A DNA stretch of 16,116 bases from an uncultured Pelagibacteraceae bacterium (GTDB taxonomy: Bacteria; Pseudomonadota; Alphaproteobacteria; Pelagibacterales; Pelagibacteraceae), in the NCBI GenBank assembly GCA_902549785.1, contig CACCWT010000016.1, positions 1 to 16,116 on the forward strand. Direction: 5' to 3'. Below, in pieces: positions 7,316-16,116 of this stretch (position 1 is its first letter; the number at the start of each line of letters is the position of its first letter). Made by a program: the position numbers and the translations under genes. The notes beneath the pieces are model-generated. The model was not told the origin of the DNA. It did no database searches and saw only the letters and a list, made by a program, of their open reading frames with translations.

Positions 7316-9214
7316 ATGAAAAATAGTTTTAACAAAATTTATCAAGAATCTATACAAAATCCCGAGGAATTTTGGAAAAACGTGTCTGATGATGTCTTCT
7401 GGTTTAAAAAACCCACTAAGATTTTAAACAAGTCTAACCCTCCATTTTATAAATGGTTTGAAGATGGGGTTACAAACACCTGTTACAACGCAATTGATGC
7501 TCATATTGATAAAGGTAACGGTGACAAGACAGCTTTAATCTATGATAGCCCCATTACTAATAGTAAAGCAAAATTTACATATAGTGAATTAAAAGAAAAA
7601 ATTTCAAAATTTGCTGGAGCACTAGACAATCAAGGTATCAAAAAAGGAGACAGAGTTATTATTTACATGCCGATGATACCTGAGGCAGTTATAGCAATGT
7701 TGGCTTGTGGAAGAATTGGCGCAATACACTCAGTTGTCTTTGGTGGATTTGCTTCAAATGAATTAGCAAGCAGAATTGATGATAGTAAAGCAAAAATTTT
7801 AATTACTGCATCCTGTGGATTTGAACCAGGAAGAACAGTTGAGTATAGACCGTTAGTTGATGGAGCATTGAAACTTGCAAAACATAAAGTTGAGAGAGTA
7901 ATTTTCTTTCAAAGGAAAGATAACGAGGTAAAACTTAACTCTCCACTTGAAATCAGTTGGGATGAGGCACTTGTTAATGCCAAAAATAAAGATTGCGTTG
8001 AAATCGGAGCAAATGAGTTTGCTTACATTTTATATACATCTGGAACTACAGGAATACCAAAAGGAATAGTTAGAGATATTGGAGGTCATATAGTTGCTCT
8101 TAAATGGACAATGAAAAATATTTATAATGTTGATGAGAATGATGTGTGGTGGTCGGCAAGTGATATTGGTTGGATAGTAGGACATTCATATATTGTTTAT
8201 GCTCCATTATTTAAAGGGTGTACAACAGTTTTATTTGAGGGGAAACCAGTTGGAACTCCTGATGCAGGAGTATTTTGGAGAATAATTTCAGAGTACAAAA
8301 TTAAATCTTTATTCACTGCTCCAACAGCATTTAGAGCTATTAAAAAAGAAGATCCAGTTGGAAATTTTTTCTCAAAATATGATTTAAGTTCTTTTGAATC
8401 TTTATTTCTAGCTGGAGAAAGAGCTGATCCTGATACAATAAAATGGGCTGAAAATCTTTTAAATGTTCCCGTGATAGATCATTGGTGGCAAACAGAGACT
8501 AGTTGGGCAATAAGTTCAAATTGTACTGGAATAGAAATGCAAAAAACTAAGTATGGTTCAGCGTGTAAAGCAGTTCCAGGTTACGATGTAAAAATAATAA
8601 AACCAGATCATTCGATTGCAAAACCAAATGAGATGGGAGATATAGTTGTTAAGTTACCTTTGCCTCCAGGAACATTTCCTACCCTTTGGAACGCTGATAA
8701 GAGATACGAAGAAAATTATATGAGTAATTATAAGGGTTACTATCAAACATATGATGCTGGTCATATAGATGAAGATGGATATATATGGATTATGTCACGA
8801 ACAGACGACATAATTAATGTTGCTGGTCATAGATTATCGACAGGTGCAATTGAAGAGGTTTTATCAGAGCATCAGTCAGTTGCTGAGTGTGCGGTTCTAG
8901 GGGTTGCAGATAAATTAAAAGGACAATTGCCTATTGGTTTAGTTGTATTAAAAACTGGAGTTGAAAAAGATAATGACACTATTTCAAAAGAGTGTATTCA
9001 AATGGTAAGAGATAAAATTGGTCCAGTTGCAGCATTTAAAGTTGTTATAGTTATTAAAAGATTACCTAAAACAAGATCGGGAAAAATATTGAGAGGAACT
9101 ATTAGAAAAATTGCTGATAAGGAAGACTATAAAATGCCAGCAACAATTGACGATCCTGCAATTCTGGATGAGATCACACAAAATTTAATAGAAAATAAAA
9201 TTCTTACCAAATAG
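7316..9214 (+). CDS. prpE: Propionyl-CoA synthetase (AMP-forming)
   Basis: A 632-residue ANL-superfamily acyl-CoA synthetase that would activate propionate with ATP and CoA in the cytoplasm. The N-terminal domain has the short-chain synthetase block F-W-K-N-V. The nucleotide loop Y-T-S-G-T-T-G-I-P-K-G is followed directly by I-V-R-D-I-G-G-H, a form typical of PrpE, whereas acetyl-CoA synthetases have a S-G-S-T-G loop followed by a T-T-G-G-Y type sequence. W-W-Q-T-E-T-S-W matches the PrpE W-W-Q-T-E-T-G-W block. The mobile C-terminal domain has R-S-G-K at 587-590, where Lys590 is the catalytic and acetylation-sensitive residue. It is divergent from proteorhodopsin across about 210 bases, with TATAAA at 7287-7292 as a possible -10 element and no good -35. 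No Shine-Dalgarno sequence is visible. The gene ends six bases from the convergent amidohydrolase. Acetate or other short acids remain possible substrates. Confidence 0.9.
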   Translation: MKNSFNKIYQESIQNPEEFWKNVSDDVFWFKKPTKILNKSNPPFYKWFEDGVTNTCYNAIDAHIDKGNGDKTALIYDSPITNSKAKFTYSELKEKISKFAGALDNQGIKKGDRVIIYMPMIPEAVIAMLACGRIGAIHSVVFGGFASNELASRIDDSKAKILITASCGFEPGRTVEYRPLVDGALKLAKHKVERVIFFQRKDNEVKLNSPLEISWDEALVNAKNKDCVEIGANEFAYILYTSGTTGIPKGIVRDIGGHIVALKWTMKNIYNVDENDVWWSASDIGWIVGHSYIVYAPLFKGCTTVLFEGKPVGTPDAGVFWRIISEYKIKSLFTAPTAFRAIKKEDPVGNFFSKYDLSSFESLFLAGERADPDTIKWAENLLNVPVIDHWWQTETSWAISSNCTGIEMQKTKYGSACKAVPGYDVKIIKPDHSIAKPNEMGDIVVKLPLPPGTFPTLWNADKRYEENYMSNYKGYYQTYDAGHIDEDGYIWIMSRTDDIINVAGHRLSTGAIEEVLSEHQSVAECAVLGVADKLKGQLPIGLVVLKTGVEKDNDTISKECIQMVRDKIGPVAAFKVVIVIKRLPKTRSGKILRGTIRKIADKEDYKMPATIDDPAILDEITQNLIENKILTK

Positions 9215-9220
9215 ATTAAC

Positions 9221-10531
9221 TTAATTGTCAAATCTTATAGGTTTACCTGAAGCTTCTCCAAGAATTTCTCCATCTTTCATTTTAATTTCACCATTTATGA
9301 TTGTATATATTGGAGTTCCTTTAAATTTATGTCCATCGAAAGGTGACCATCCACATTTACTTTCTATTTTCTCATTTTTGATTTCAATAATTTTATTCAT
9401 ATCAACAATTGTAATATCTGCATCATATTCTTCTTTTAAATATCCCTTGCCTATTATGCCAAAAATTTTTGCTGGATTTTCACAGATGAGATTCATTAGC
9501 TGAACTAAAGTTAGTTTTGCGTCATTTACATGGTTTAGCATCACAGGTAATAATGTTTGAACCCCTGGCATTCCTGAAGGGGTATCTGGATATTCTTTGT
9601 CTTTATTTACCCTCAGATGTGGGGCGTGATCTGAACCGATAGTATCATTATAATTATTTCTAACCGCATACCATAGTCTGTCATAATGACTTTTTTCTCT
9701 TATAGGTGGGTTCATTTGAGCATAGGTTCCAAGCTTGTCGTAACAATCTGGAGCATACATCGTTAAATGTTGGGGAGTTATTTCAAAAGTTATGTCTCCC
9801 TTATTCTGAGATAAAAAATCAATCTCCTGTTTTGTTGTAATATGTAAGATATGAGCTTTTTTACCTAATCTTTTTGCGATTTTAACTATCTTTCTAGTAG
9901 AAGAAATTGCACATTCTTCGTCTCTCCATATTGGATGTGAATGAACATTACCTTTTTCTCTTAATTTCTTTCTAAGATTTAAAATTTCTTCATCTTCTGA
10001 GTGAACTGCAACAATTTTAGATGTACTTTCAAATACTTTTTCAATGTCTTCTTCTTTATGAACTAGTAAAGTTCCTGTAGACGAACCTGCAAATAATTTA
10101 ACGCCACAACATCCATCTAAACCTTTAAGATCAGCTAATTCGCTTTGGTTGGTGGGAGTTGCTCCAAAATAAAATGCATGATTACAGTACATTCTATTTT
10201 TTGCTAAATCTATTTTTCTTTGAAATTCTGCCCTGTTAGTAGTTGCAGGATTAGTATTTGGCATTTCAAATACTGAAGTAATTCCTCCAACAATTGCCGC
10301 CCTACTTCCTGAAGCTAAATCCTCAGTGTCTGTCGAGCCTGGTTCTCTAAAATGTGTTTGAGTATCAATACAACCAGGAAGAACAGTAAGTCCAGTCGCA
10401 TCAATTGATTGTCTTGAGTCTTCATTCAACTTACCAATTTTTACAATCTTGCTATTTTGAATGCCTATGTCAACATCTTTAAGATCTTTATCAATATAAC
10501 ACTTTCCATTTTTGATTATTAGGTCTAACAT
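9221..10531 (-). CDS. Dihydroorotase-family amidohydrolase with altered metal motif
   Basis: A 436-residue cyclic amidohydrolase of the class I dihydroorotase/allantoinase group. The beta-sandwich start D-L-I-I-K-N-G-K and V-L-P-G-C-I-D precede the barrel. The motif normally D-x-H-x-H-x-R-x-P-G reads D-T-Q-T-H-F-R-E-P-G, so Gln58 replaces the first metal-binding histidine while His60 and Arg62 remain. The other sites are intact: the carboxylated lysine candidate Lys145 in C-G-V-K-L-F, His177 in V-H-S-E-D-E, His230 in I-L-H-I-T, and Asp301 in S-D-H-A-P-H. A Q-for-H version is, as I recall, widespread in an alphaproteobacterial dihydroorotase-like subgroup. It may be a mononuclear enzyme of pyrimidine synthesis or a paralog with another substrate. 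A second, canonical pyrC elsewhere in the genome would favour the paralog view. It is divergent from ygfZ across 42 bases. Confidence 0.85.
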   Translation of the reverse strand: MLDLIIKNGKCYIDKDLKDVDIGIQNSKIVKIGKLNEDSRQSIDATGLTVLPGCIDTQTHFREPGSTDTEDLASGSRAAIVGGITSVFEMPNTNPATTNRAEFQRKIDLAKNRMYCNHAFYFGATPTNQSELADLKGLDGCCGVKLFAGSSTGTLLVHKEEDIEKVFESTSKIVAVHSEDEEILNLRKKLREKGNVHSHPIWRDEECAISSTRKIVKIAKRLGKKAHILHITTKQEIDFLSQNKGDITFEITPQHLTMYAPDCYDKLGTYAQMNPPIREKSHYDRLWYAVRNNYNDTIGSDHAPHLRVNKDKEYPDTPSGMPGVQTLLPVMLNHVNDAKLTLVQLMNLICENPAKIFGIIGKGYLKEEYDADITIVDMNKIIEIKNEKIESKCGWSPFDGHKFKGTPIYTIINGEIKMKDGEILGEASGKPIRFDN

Positions 10532-10573
10532 TTATAAAAAAACTACTTATATCATTTGTTATAGTATTACAAT

Positions 10574-11455
10574 ATGAATAGAAATAGTGTTTACATTTTA
10601 GAGGATAGAGGTCTACTTTATATTAATGGAGATGATGTAAAAGGATTTTTACAAAATATAATTACAAATAATATTGAAAATGTATCAGAGGATAGAAGTT
10701 GTTTCTCAGCTCTATTAACCCCACAAGGCAAATATCTTTACGATTTTATAATTATTAAACACAAATCTGGATATTTTTTAGATTGTGAAAAGAAAATTAT
10801 TGAAAATTTATATAAACAGTTAAATTTATACAAGCTTAGATCTAAAGTAGATATTTTAAATCTGAGTAATGAGTTTGTAGTTGCTAATTTAACAAAGGAA
10901 AAATTCCTAGAATTAGAAAATTCTAAAGATGAAAACGGTTTTACAATTAAATTTAGAGAAGATCCTATTTTTTTAGATCCTAGATCTGACAAATTAGGAG
11001 CTCGACTAGTGATAAATTTAGAAAAACTATATCTTTCTATTAAAAAATTGGGTTTAGAAGTTTCTGACATTGATGAATATTATAACTATAGTCACGAATT
11101 AGGTATCGCTCAAATTGATACAAATAAACTTCAGGATAAAATATTTGGAATCGAGTGCAATTTTGAGGAGCTTAACGGAATTGATTTTAAAAAAGGATGT
11201 TATGTGGGTCAAGAGAATACAGCTAGAATAAAACATAAAGATAAACTTAGTAAGAGGTTATTTGCAATTAAAGTTTTAGATGGTGAAATAAATAGTGAAG
11301 AAATTACTTGTGAAGAAAAAAATATTGGAAAGTTATTAATAAATAATAAAAATCCATTTGCTTTACTAAAATTGGAAGATAAAAGCTTTAATTTTGATAA
11401 AGAACTAAAATGTGGAGATGCAAAAATAAAAGTGCTAAGACCCAATTGGATATAA
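10574..11455 (+). CDS. ygfZ: Folate-binding YgfZ/GcvT-like Fe-S maintenance protein
   Basis: A 293-residue relative of the glycine cleavage T-protein. The diagnostic block is K-G-C-Y-V-G-Q-E at 207-214, matching the K-G-C-Y-x-G-Q-E signature of YgfZ, with the conserved Cys209. The N-terminal region has F-L-Q-N-I-I-T-N-N-I at 25-34 and L-T-P-Q-G-K at 48-53, also typical of the family. YgfZ proteins bind tetrahydrofolate and support assembly or repair of certain iron-sulfur enzymes, and IBA57 is the mitochondrial counterpart. That fits an oxygen-exposed surface-water organism but is family knowledge, not something seen here. The gene is divergent from the dihydroorotase-like gene and its stop lies one base from the stop of the convergent MazG-like gene. 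No ribosome binding site is evident. Confidence 0.93.
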   Translation: MNRNSVYILEDRGLLYINGDDVKGFLQNIITNNIENVSEDRSCFSALLTPQGKYLYDFIIIKHKSGYFLDCEKKIIENLYKQLNLYKLRSKVDILNLSNEFVVANLTKEKFLELENSKDENGFTIKFREDPIFLDPRSDKLGARLVINLEKLYLSIKKLGLEVSDIDEYYNYSHELGIAQIDTNKLQDKIFGIECNFEELNGIDFKKGCYVGQENTARIKHKDKLSKRLFAIKVLDGEINSEEITCEEKNIGKLLINNKNPFALLKLEDKSFNFDKELKCGDAKIKVLRPNWI

Positions 11456-11456
11456 A

Positions 11457-11828
11457 CTATTTAATAAATTTTGATAAATCTGGTTTGAAATAGTCTGGTC
11501 CTTTCATAACTTTTCCAAATTCATTATATATTGGTTTTCCATCTTTTCCCAATTTACTCATATTAGATTTTTGAACCTCTTCGAAACATTTATCTAAATT
11601 AATACCAAAAGCATGACCTGCGCCATAAGTAACGTACAAAATATCTGTTAATGCATCTGCAACTTCAGTCAAATTTTTTTCTGATATTGCTTGTTTAAGT
11701 TCCTCTAGCTCTTCATTAATCAATGAAATTCTTAACGAATTAATTTTATCTGTGCTTAAACTTGATGAATCTTTTACATCTTGATTAAAAGTTTTCATAA
11801 ACACACCGACTTTTTCAAAATTTGTCAT
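11457..11828 (-). CDS. MazG-like NTP pyrophosphohydrolase
   Basis: A 123-residue all-alpha NTP pyrophosphatase. The metal-binding E-x-x-E plus E-x-x-D pattern is visible: N-E-E-L-E-E-L at 38-44 (Glu39/Glu42 or Glu40/Glu43) and E-V-A-D-A-L-T-D at 55-62 (Glu55, Asp58, Asp62). The following Y-G-A-G-H-A-F-G-I and E-V-Q-K-S-N-M-S-K resemble a small MazG/HisE-like subfamily often annotated as phosphoribosyl-ATP pyrophosphohydrolase-like. A role in clearing non-canonical nucleotides is likely, but the substrate is not determined. AGGAG (11833-11837, minus strand) lies four bases before the ATG, a clear ribosome binding site that fixes the start. It is divergent from fumC across 67 bases. Confidence 0.87.
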   Translation of the reverse strand: MTNFEKVGVFMKTFNQDVKDSSSLSTDKINSLRISLINEELEELKQAISEKNLTEVADALTDILYVTYGAGHAFGINLDKCFEEVQKSNMSKLGKDGKPIYNEFGKVMKGPDYFKPDLSKFIK

Positions 11829-11857
11829 TTTACTCCTATATGATTTTATTATTATTT

Positions 11858-11877
11858 AATGTATAAATGTATAAATA
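11858..11877 (+). promoter_or_regulatory. Possible fumC promoter with tandem AATGTATA repeat
   Basis: Two adjacent copies of AATGTATA (11858-11865 and 11866-11873) place TATAAA at 11862-11867 and at 11870-11875. The second would start transcription near 11882, 14 bases before the fumC ATG. No convincing -35 element is visible, so this is tentative. Confidence 0.3.
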
Positions 11878-11895
11878 TACTCTCAAAACTAAAAT

Positions 11896-13284
11896 ATGAA
11901 ATTCAGAAAAGAATATGACAGCATTGGTTCTATAAATGTGCCTGTGGATAAGTATTGGGGAGCATCCACACAAAGATCAAAAAAATACTTTGATATTGGA
12001 GATGTATTAGTCAGACCAAAGTTAATAAAATCTATTGCTATTATAAAAAAAGCAGCCGCTGTAACAAATTTTAAAAATAAAGATATTAGTTCAAAAGTTT
12101 ATAAATCAATTGTGCGCGCTTCTAATGAGGTTATTACGGGAAAATTAGATGATCATTTTCCCCTTAAAGTTTGGCAAACTGGCTCTGGAACACAAACAAA
12201 TATGAATGTGAATGAAGTTATTTCTAATAGAGCGATTGAAATACTAAATGGAAAAAAGGGAACAAAAAAACCTGTACATCCTAACGATCATGTAAATAAA
12301 TCTCAGTCTACTAATGATGTTTTTCCTACTGCAATGCATATTGCAATAGCAATGGAAACTAGAGAAAAACTATTACCAAGTTTGGTATTGTTAAATAAAG
12401 AATTAAAAAAAAAGGTAAAAGAGTTTAATAAAATAGTCAAAATAGGTAGAACTCACTTACAAGATGCTACTCCTTTATCTTTAGGTCAAGAATTTTCTGG
12501 CTATCAATCTCAGCTAGAAGAATGCATTAAAAGAATAAAAGTTTCACTAAATGAAATTTATTATTTAGCACAAGGTGGGACGGCGGTAGGTACAGGTATT
12601 AATACCAAAAAAAATTTTGATAAAAAAATAGTAAATGAAATTAAAAAAATAACCAAGTTACCTTTTAAACCAGCTAAAAATAAGTTTGCTGCACTTGCAG
12701 CTCATGATGCAATAGTAAATTACTCAGGTACATTAAATACAACTGCAGTATGTTTAATGAAAATAGCAAATGATATTAGATTTTTAGGTTCAGGACCAAG
12801 AGCTGGATATGGAGAGTTGATATTGCCAGAGAATGAACCTGGATCATCAATTATGCCTGGTAAAGTAAATCCAACTCAGTGTGAGGCTGTAACAATGGTA
12901 TGTGTAAAAGTAATTGGTAACCACAATGGAATAACAATGGCTGGATCACATGGTCATTTTGAGCTTAATGTTTTTAAACCTTTAATAATTCACAATGTAC
13001 TTCAATCAATCCAAATTCTCTCGGATAGCACAAAAAGTTTTGCAAAATATTGTATATCTGGACTAAAGGCTGACAAAAATAGAATTAAAAACTTAGTAGA
13101 TAACTCTTTAATGCTGGTAACTGCCTTATCACCAAAGATTGGCTACGATAATGCCGCAAAGATTGCTAAGAATGCATTAAAAAATAAAACTACTCTAAAA
13201 GCTGAAGCATTAAAATCAGGATTAATAAACGAGAGAGAATATAATAAGATTGTTGATCCTAATAAAATGATAAAACCAGACTAG
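11896..13284 (+). CDS. fumC: Class II fumarate hydratase
   Basis: A 462-residue oxygen-stable, iron-free fumarase that would interconvert fumarate and malate in the TCA cycle as a homotetramer. The family signature [11 protein letters not shown] lies at 316-326, with the catalytic serine on this flexible loop (Ser317/Ser318). [10 protein letters not shown] at 95-104 and [14 protein letters not shown] at 128-141 bind substrate. [10 protein letters not shown] at 184-193 contains the catalytic-site His187. The glutamate-rich L-P-E-N-E-P-G at 310-316 favours fumarase over the related aspartase. Length is normal for the family. The last four bases overlap the stop end of the convergent AsmA-like gene. 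No Shine-Dalgarno sequence is visible. Confidence 0.96.
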   Translation: MKFRKEYDSIGSINVPVDKYWGASTQRSKKYFDIGDVLVRPKLIKSIAIIKKAAAVTNFKNKDISSKVYKSIVRASNEVITGKLDDHFPLKVWQTGSGTQTNMNVNEVISNRAIEILNGKKGTKKPVHPNDHVNKSQSTNDVFPTAMHIAIAMETREKLLPSLVLLNKELKKKVKEFNKIVKIGRTHLQDATPLSLGQEFSGYQSQLEECIKRIKVSLNEIYYLAQGGTAVGTGINTKKNFDKKIVNEIKKITKLPFKPAKNKFAALAAHDAIVNYSGTLNTTAVCLMKIANDIRFLGSGPRAGYGELILPENEPGSSIMPGKVNPTQCEAVTMVCVKVIGNHNGITMAGSHGHFELNVFKPLIIHNVLQSIQILSDSTKSFAKYCISGLKADKNRIKNLVDNSLMLVTALSPKIGYDNAAKIAKNALKNKTTLKAEALKSGLINEREYNKIVDPNKMIKPD

Positions 13285-14651
13285 CTATTAATAATATTTT
13301 TAAATAAAGATTTAAGCTCCTGAGAATTTCTAATGTTATATCTAGATTTAACATTGTTTTTAACATCATCTCCTGTTTGATTTATTTTTATATCAAATAT
13401 TGATATTAATCCTGAAGAAATATTTTTTTCAATTTTAAAATGGATAACATTTATGTCTTTAATTTTATCCAATTTTACTTGAAATTTTTTGGCAAACTCT
13501 TTTTTATTTTTTATGAATAAAGAATTTGAAGAATGAAATATTGTATTTCCATTTTCCTCTGTATATTTTATTTCAGTTTCAATTTGACCAATTTTGCCAA
13601 TATTAAACAAAACTTCACTAGCCTTGATTGTTTTTTGGCTTATATTTAAATTTATATTGCCATTTCTTATAAGTTCATGCTCAATATTAGTAAAAAGAAA
13701 TTTAATATCTCCGTTTAAATTACCTATTAAATTGGAATTTAAATTTAAAATGGAAAATATTAATTCATCGACCAAAAAATTTAAATTTTGCTTATTCAAT
13801 GTAATAAAAGAATTAAGATTAAACGGTGATAATTCTATTTTTGTGTCGATTTGAATGTTGTTATTATTATCTGATTTTAAAGTAATTTGATTGTTTTTAA
13901 CATTATAATCTATTTCAATTTTCTGATTTAAAAAATTTATTGATGTAAATCCATTAAAGTTAGAATTGTTGTTATAATTTAACTGATTTTTTATCAAAAT
14001 ATTTGGCTCATTAAAGTCTATCTCTATTTGTGAATTTGTTTGAGAATCATATTTTTTTTTCCACAATGATTTGAAGTTTAAATCAAATAAATTTCCTTTA
14101 ATATTTAATTTTTTGAAATCGTCTTGTTTAGAGGTAGTAAAATTAATCTTTTCTATTGGTGATATAATTAAAGTTTCATCATTTTCATCTATTACAAATA
14201 CTTTACTCTTTTTAATATAAAATGGTTTGCTTTTGCTATTGTGAAAATAATTTCTTAAAATATTATATTCTTTAAGTCTTAATAAAAAATTAGTATTTTG
14301 TATCTCAAATTTTTCAAAACTAATTTTAGATTTGGGATATAAGCTATTAGAAAGTAAGAAAACTTTAAGATTCTTTGTATCTACTAACATTTTTTGATTA
14401 TTATTTTCAATTATTGATAATGATGAGTCGCTGATTAATAAATGAGGTTTAGGAAGTAATTGATACTTTATGTCACCATTTATTTTTAAGTTAATATCAA
14501 AATCAGAATAAAATTTAGTTTCAATGATGTTTTCTATGCTTTTATAATTAAATAAAACTGGTATTGATAAATAAATGCCGATTGAAAATAACAATACAAT
14601 TAATAAAAAAATACCTTTGACAAATGTTGGTATTTTCTCAATTTTATTCAT
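13281..14651 (-). CDS. AsmA-like membrane-anchored protein
   Basis: A 456-residue protein with one N-terminal membrane span (about 14-36, [16 protein letters not shown]) and a long periplasmic part rich in Asn, Ile, Lys and short beta-strand-like segments. The region [19 protein letters not shown] at about 57-75 matches the AsmA N-terminal consensus (sequence of the form G-x-x-x-x-x-x-x-P-x-P). AsmA/TamB relatives are elongated inner-membrane-anchored proteins linked to outer-membrane assembly or phospholipid transport. A later [10 protein letters not shown] block may be the second AsmA-type repeat. The protein is shorter than E. coli AsmA (about 617). It is divergent from the helicase gene by 36 bases and convergent with fumC with a 4-base overlap. 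The call rests on weak similarity. Confidence 0.72.
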   Translation of the reverse strand: MNKIEKIPTFVKGIFLLIVLLFSIGIYLSIPVLFNYKSIENIIETKFYSDFDINLKINGDIKYQLLPKPHLLISDSSLSIIENNNQKMLVDTKNLKVFLLSNSLYPKSKISFEKFEIQNTNFLLRLKEYNILRNYFHNSKSKPFYIKKSKVFVIDENDETLIISPIEKINFTTSKQDDFKKLNIKGNLFDLNFKSLWKKKYDSQTNSQIEIDFNEPNILIKNQLNYNNNSNFNGFTSINFLNQKIEIDYNVKNNQITLKSDNNNNIQIDTKIELSPFNLNSFITLNKQNLNFLVDELIFSILNLNSNLIGNLNGDIKFLFTNIEHELIRNGNINLNISQKTIKASEVLFNIGKIGQIETEIKYTEENGNTIFHSSNSLFIKNKKEFAKKFQVKLDKIKDINVIHFKIEKNISSGLISIFDIKINQTGDDVKNNVKSRYNIRNSQELKSLFKNIINS

Positions 14652-14687
14652 TAATTTAATATCGCTTAAATTAAAAAAAAATAAACG

Positions 14688-16116
14688 ATGAATTTAGACT
14701 ATTTAACAAATCTTAATGAAAAACAGGAAGAAGCTGTTTTACATTTAAACGGGCCTCTTTTAATTGTTGCAGGAGCAGGGTCAGGAAAAACTAGGGTTCT
14801 TACAGCTAGAATTGCGCATATTGTTAAACAGCATAAGGCATTTCCCAATCAAGTCCTAGCAGTAACATTTACGAATAAAGCTGCAAAAGAAATGCAATTA
14901 AGGGTCTCTAAATTCCTAAGAAAAGAGGCAACAGGCCTTCCATGGTTAGGCACTTTTCACTCAATTAGCGCAAAAATATTGAGAAAACATGCAGAAGGAG
15001 CTGGATTAAAATCGAATTTTTCAATTATTGATCAAGATGATCAGGTAAGATTAATAAAAAATATCTGTAAATCTGAAAACATAGATACAAAAAAGATATC
15101 TCCAAAATATATTTTGGCGATAATTGATAAATGGAAGAATAAAGGCTTTTATCCTGATGAAGTTGTACTCAAACGTAAAGACATATTAGAAAAAAGCTTC
15201 CTTGGAATCTATAAAATTTATCAGCAAAAATTAATAGATCTTAACGCTGCAGATTTTAGTGACTTAATTCTTCATACAGTAAAAATTTTTGAAAAACATA
15301 GCGATATATCGAAAATGTATTCTAAAAAATTTAAATATATTTTAGTTGATGAATATCAGGACACAAACTTTATTCAAAGTGAATGGCTTAAGTATTTAGC
15401 AAATCATAACCAAAATATTTGCTGTGTTGGAGATGATGACCAATCTATTTATAGTTGGAGAGGAGCAGAAATTAAAAATTTTCTTCAATTTGAAAATGTC
15501 TATGAAAATACAAAAATAATAAGGTTAGAAAAAAATTATAGGTCAACGCAAAATATTTTAAATGTAGCATCAAATATTATTGAAAATAACCAAAATAGAG
15601 TTGGAAAAAAACTTTTTACAGATCAAGAAGATGGAGAACTTGTAACCTTAAACTGTTTTAGAAATGTAAAAGATGAGGCAACTGAGATAGGCTCTAATAT
15701 TGAAGATTTCAAAAATAGGTTTTCATTAAATGAAGTCGCAATTCTTGTAAGAGCAATTTTTCAAACTAGAGAATTTGAAGAAAGGTTCTTAAAAATTGGC
15801 GTTCCATACAGAATTATTGGGGGTATTAAATTTTATGAGAGAGCTGAAGTTAAGGATTGCGTTGCATACCTTAAAACGGTTTTCCAACCTCAGGACGACT
15901 TAGCCTTTGAAAGAATATTAAATGTTCCAAAAAGATCTATTGGGGATACAACAGTAAAAGCTATAAATGATTTTGCTAAATTAAATAAATGCTCTTTAGA
16001 AATTGCTTCAAAACATTTAATTGAACAGAACAAAATAAAACCTAAAACAAAATTAGGTTTAAATTCTCTTTTAAATCTTTTGGCTAAATGGAGAAATGAT
16101 TTAAATAAGAAAATGA
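14688..16116 (+). CDS. UvrD/PcrA/Rep-type DNA helicase (C-terminus cut off by window)
   Basis: The first 476 codons of a superfamily 1A 3'-5' DNA helicase, which acts in repair and replication restart. The Q motif L-N-E-K-Q is at 9-13, the Walker A G-A-G-S-G-K-T at 29-35, motif Ia T-F-T-N-K-A-A-K-E-M follows, then G-T-F-H-S, the Walker B V-D-E-Y-Q-D-T at 220-226, motif III G-D-D-D-Q-S-I-Y-S-W-R-G-A, and motif IV L-E-K-N-Y-R-S-T. Motifs V and VI should lie past the right edge, since family members are about 650-730 residues. The frame is open without interruption to the last base. The start ATG (14688) is the one placing the Q motif at the usual distance. UvrD, PcrA and Rep cannot be separated from this part. 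Confidence 0.95.
   Translation, partial: MNLDYLTNLNEKQEEAVLHLNGPLLIVAGAGSGKTRVLTARIAHIVKQHKAFPNQVLAVTFTNKAAKEMQLRVSKFLRKEATGLPWLGTFHSISAKILRKHAEGAGLKSNFSIIDQDDQVRLIKNICKSENIDTKKISPKYILAIIDKWKNKGFYPDEVVLKRKDILEKSFLGIYKIYQQKLIDLNAADFSDLILHTVKIFEKHSDISKMYSKKFKYILVDEYQDTNFIQSEWLKYLANHNQNICCVGDDDQSIYSWRGAEIKNFLQFENVYENTKIIRLEKNYRSTQNILNVASNIIENNQNRVGKKLFTDQEDGELVTLNCFRNVKDEATEIGSNIEDFKNRFSLNEVAILVRAIFQTREFEERFLKIGVPYRIIGGIKFYERAEVKDCVAYLKTVFQPQDDLAFERILNVPKRSIGDTTVKAINDFAKLNKCSLEIASKHLIEQNKIKPKTKLGLNSLLNLLAKWRNDLNKKM

Noticed and set aside
7316..9214. Acetyl-CoA synthetase (acs)
   Set aside because: The S-G-T-T-G loop followed by V-R-D-x-G-G-H and the W-W-Q-T-E-T-x-W block are of the PrpE kind rather than the acetate enzyme.
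9225..9503. Plus-strand open frame inside the dihydroorotase-like gene
   Set aside because: It is antisense to conserved coding sequence and has no ribosome binding site or recognisable domain.
14651..14674. Inverted repeat TTAATTTAA-N6-TTAAATTAA between the AsmA-like and helicase genes
   Set aside because: The arms contain only A and T and are nine bases long, which is expected by chance in such AT-rich spacer; no U-run or GC core makes it a terminator.

Overview
The window looks like a piece of a SAR11-type (Pelagibacterales, marine alphaproteobacterial) chromosome. The grounds are its strong A+T richness, very short or overlapping gene junctions, a proteorhodopsin followed by ferredoxin, ferredoxin reductase and a glutathione transferase, an alphaproteobacterial-style DksA, and otherwise ordinary core genes. 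I see no mobile element, tRNA, rRNA or CRISPR array. The taxonomic assignment is an inference from gene content and style and was not checked by a search.

Region 1 (1-3811, minus strand) is a tight five-gene operon. In transcription order it holds a multi-pass PMT/ArnT-like glycosyltransferase, a previously uncalled 41-residue single-membrane-segment micro-gene (2388-2513) whose ends overlap both neighbours, a GT2 polyprenyl-phosphate-type sugar transferase, a DUF1800 protein, and the start of a partner with a twin-arginine signal (probably DUF1501). The layout suggests a lipid-linked sugar pathway coupled to an exported protein pair. This is the least explained part of the window.

Region 2 (3835-4301, plus) is dksA, with a good sigma70-like promoter that argues for a start at 3885. 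It ends tail to tail with Region 3.

Region 3 (4298-7101, minus) begins, in transcription order, with a blue-tuned, proton-pump-type proteorhodopsin with a strong ribosome binding site. A near-perfect intrinsic terminator follows. After it come a 2Fe-2S ferredoxin, a type 2 ferredoxin-NADP reductase and a YfcG/Nu-class GST, joined by one-base overlaps. Light-driven proton pumping is thus linked to a small NADPH/ferredoxin/thiol redox unit, with a terminator between them. The proteorhodopsin leader carries an 18-bp perfect palindrome and an adjoining inverted repeat.

Region 4 (7316-14651) holds housekeeping genes in alternating orientation: propionyl-CoA synthetase (prpE), a dihydroorotase-family amidohydrolase with Gln in place of the first metal-binding His, the YgfZ-type folate-binding Fe-S protein, a MazG-like NTP pyrophosphohydrolase, class II fumarase (fumC) and an AsmA-like membrane-anchored protein. 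Convergent pairs are separated by 1-6 bases or overlap by 4.

Region 5 (14688-16116, plus) is the first two thirds of a UvrD/PcrA/Rep-type helicase that runs off the right edge. No gene-free stretch exceeds about 215 bases.
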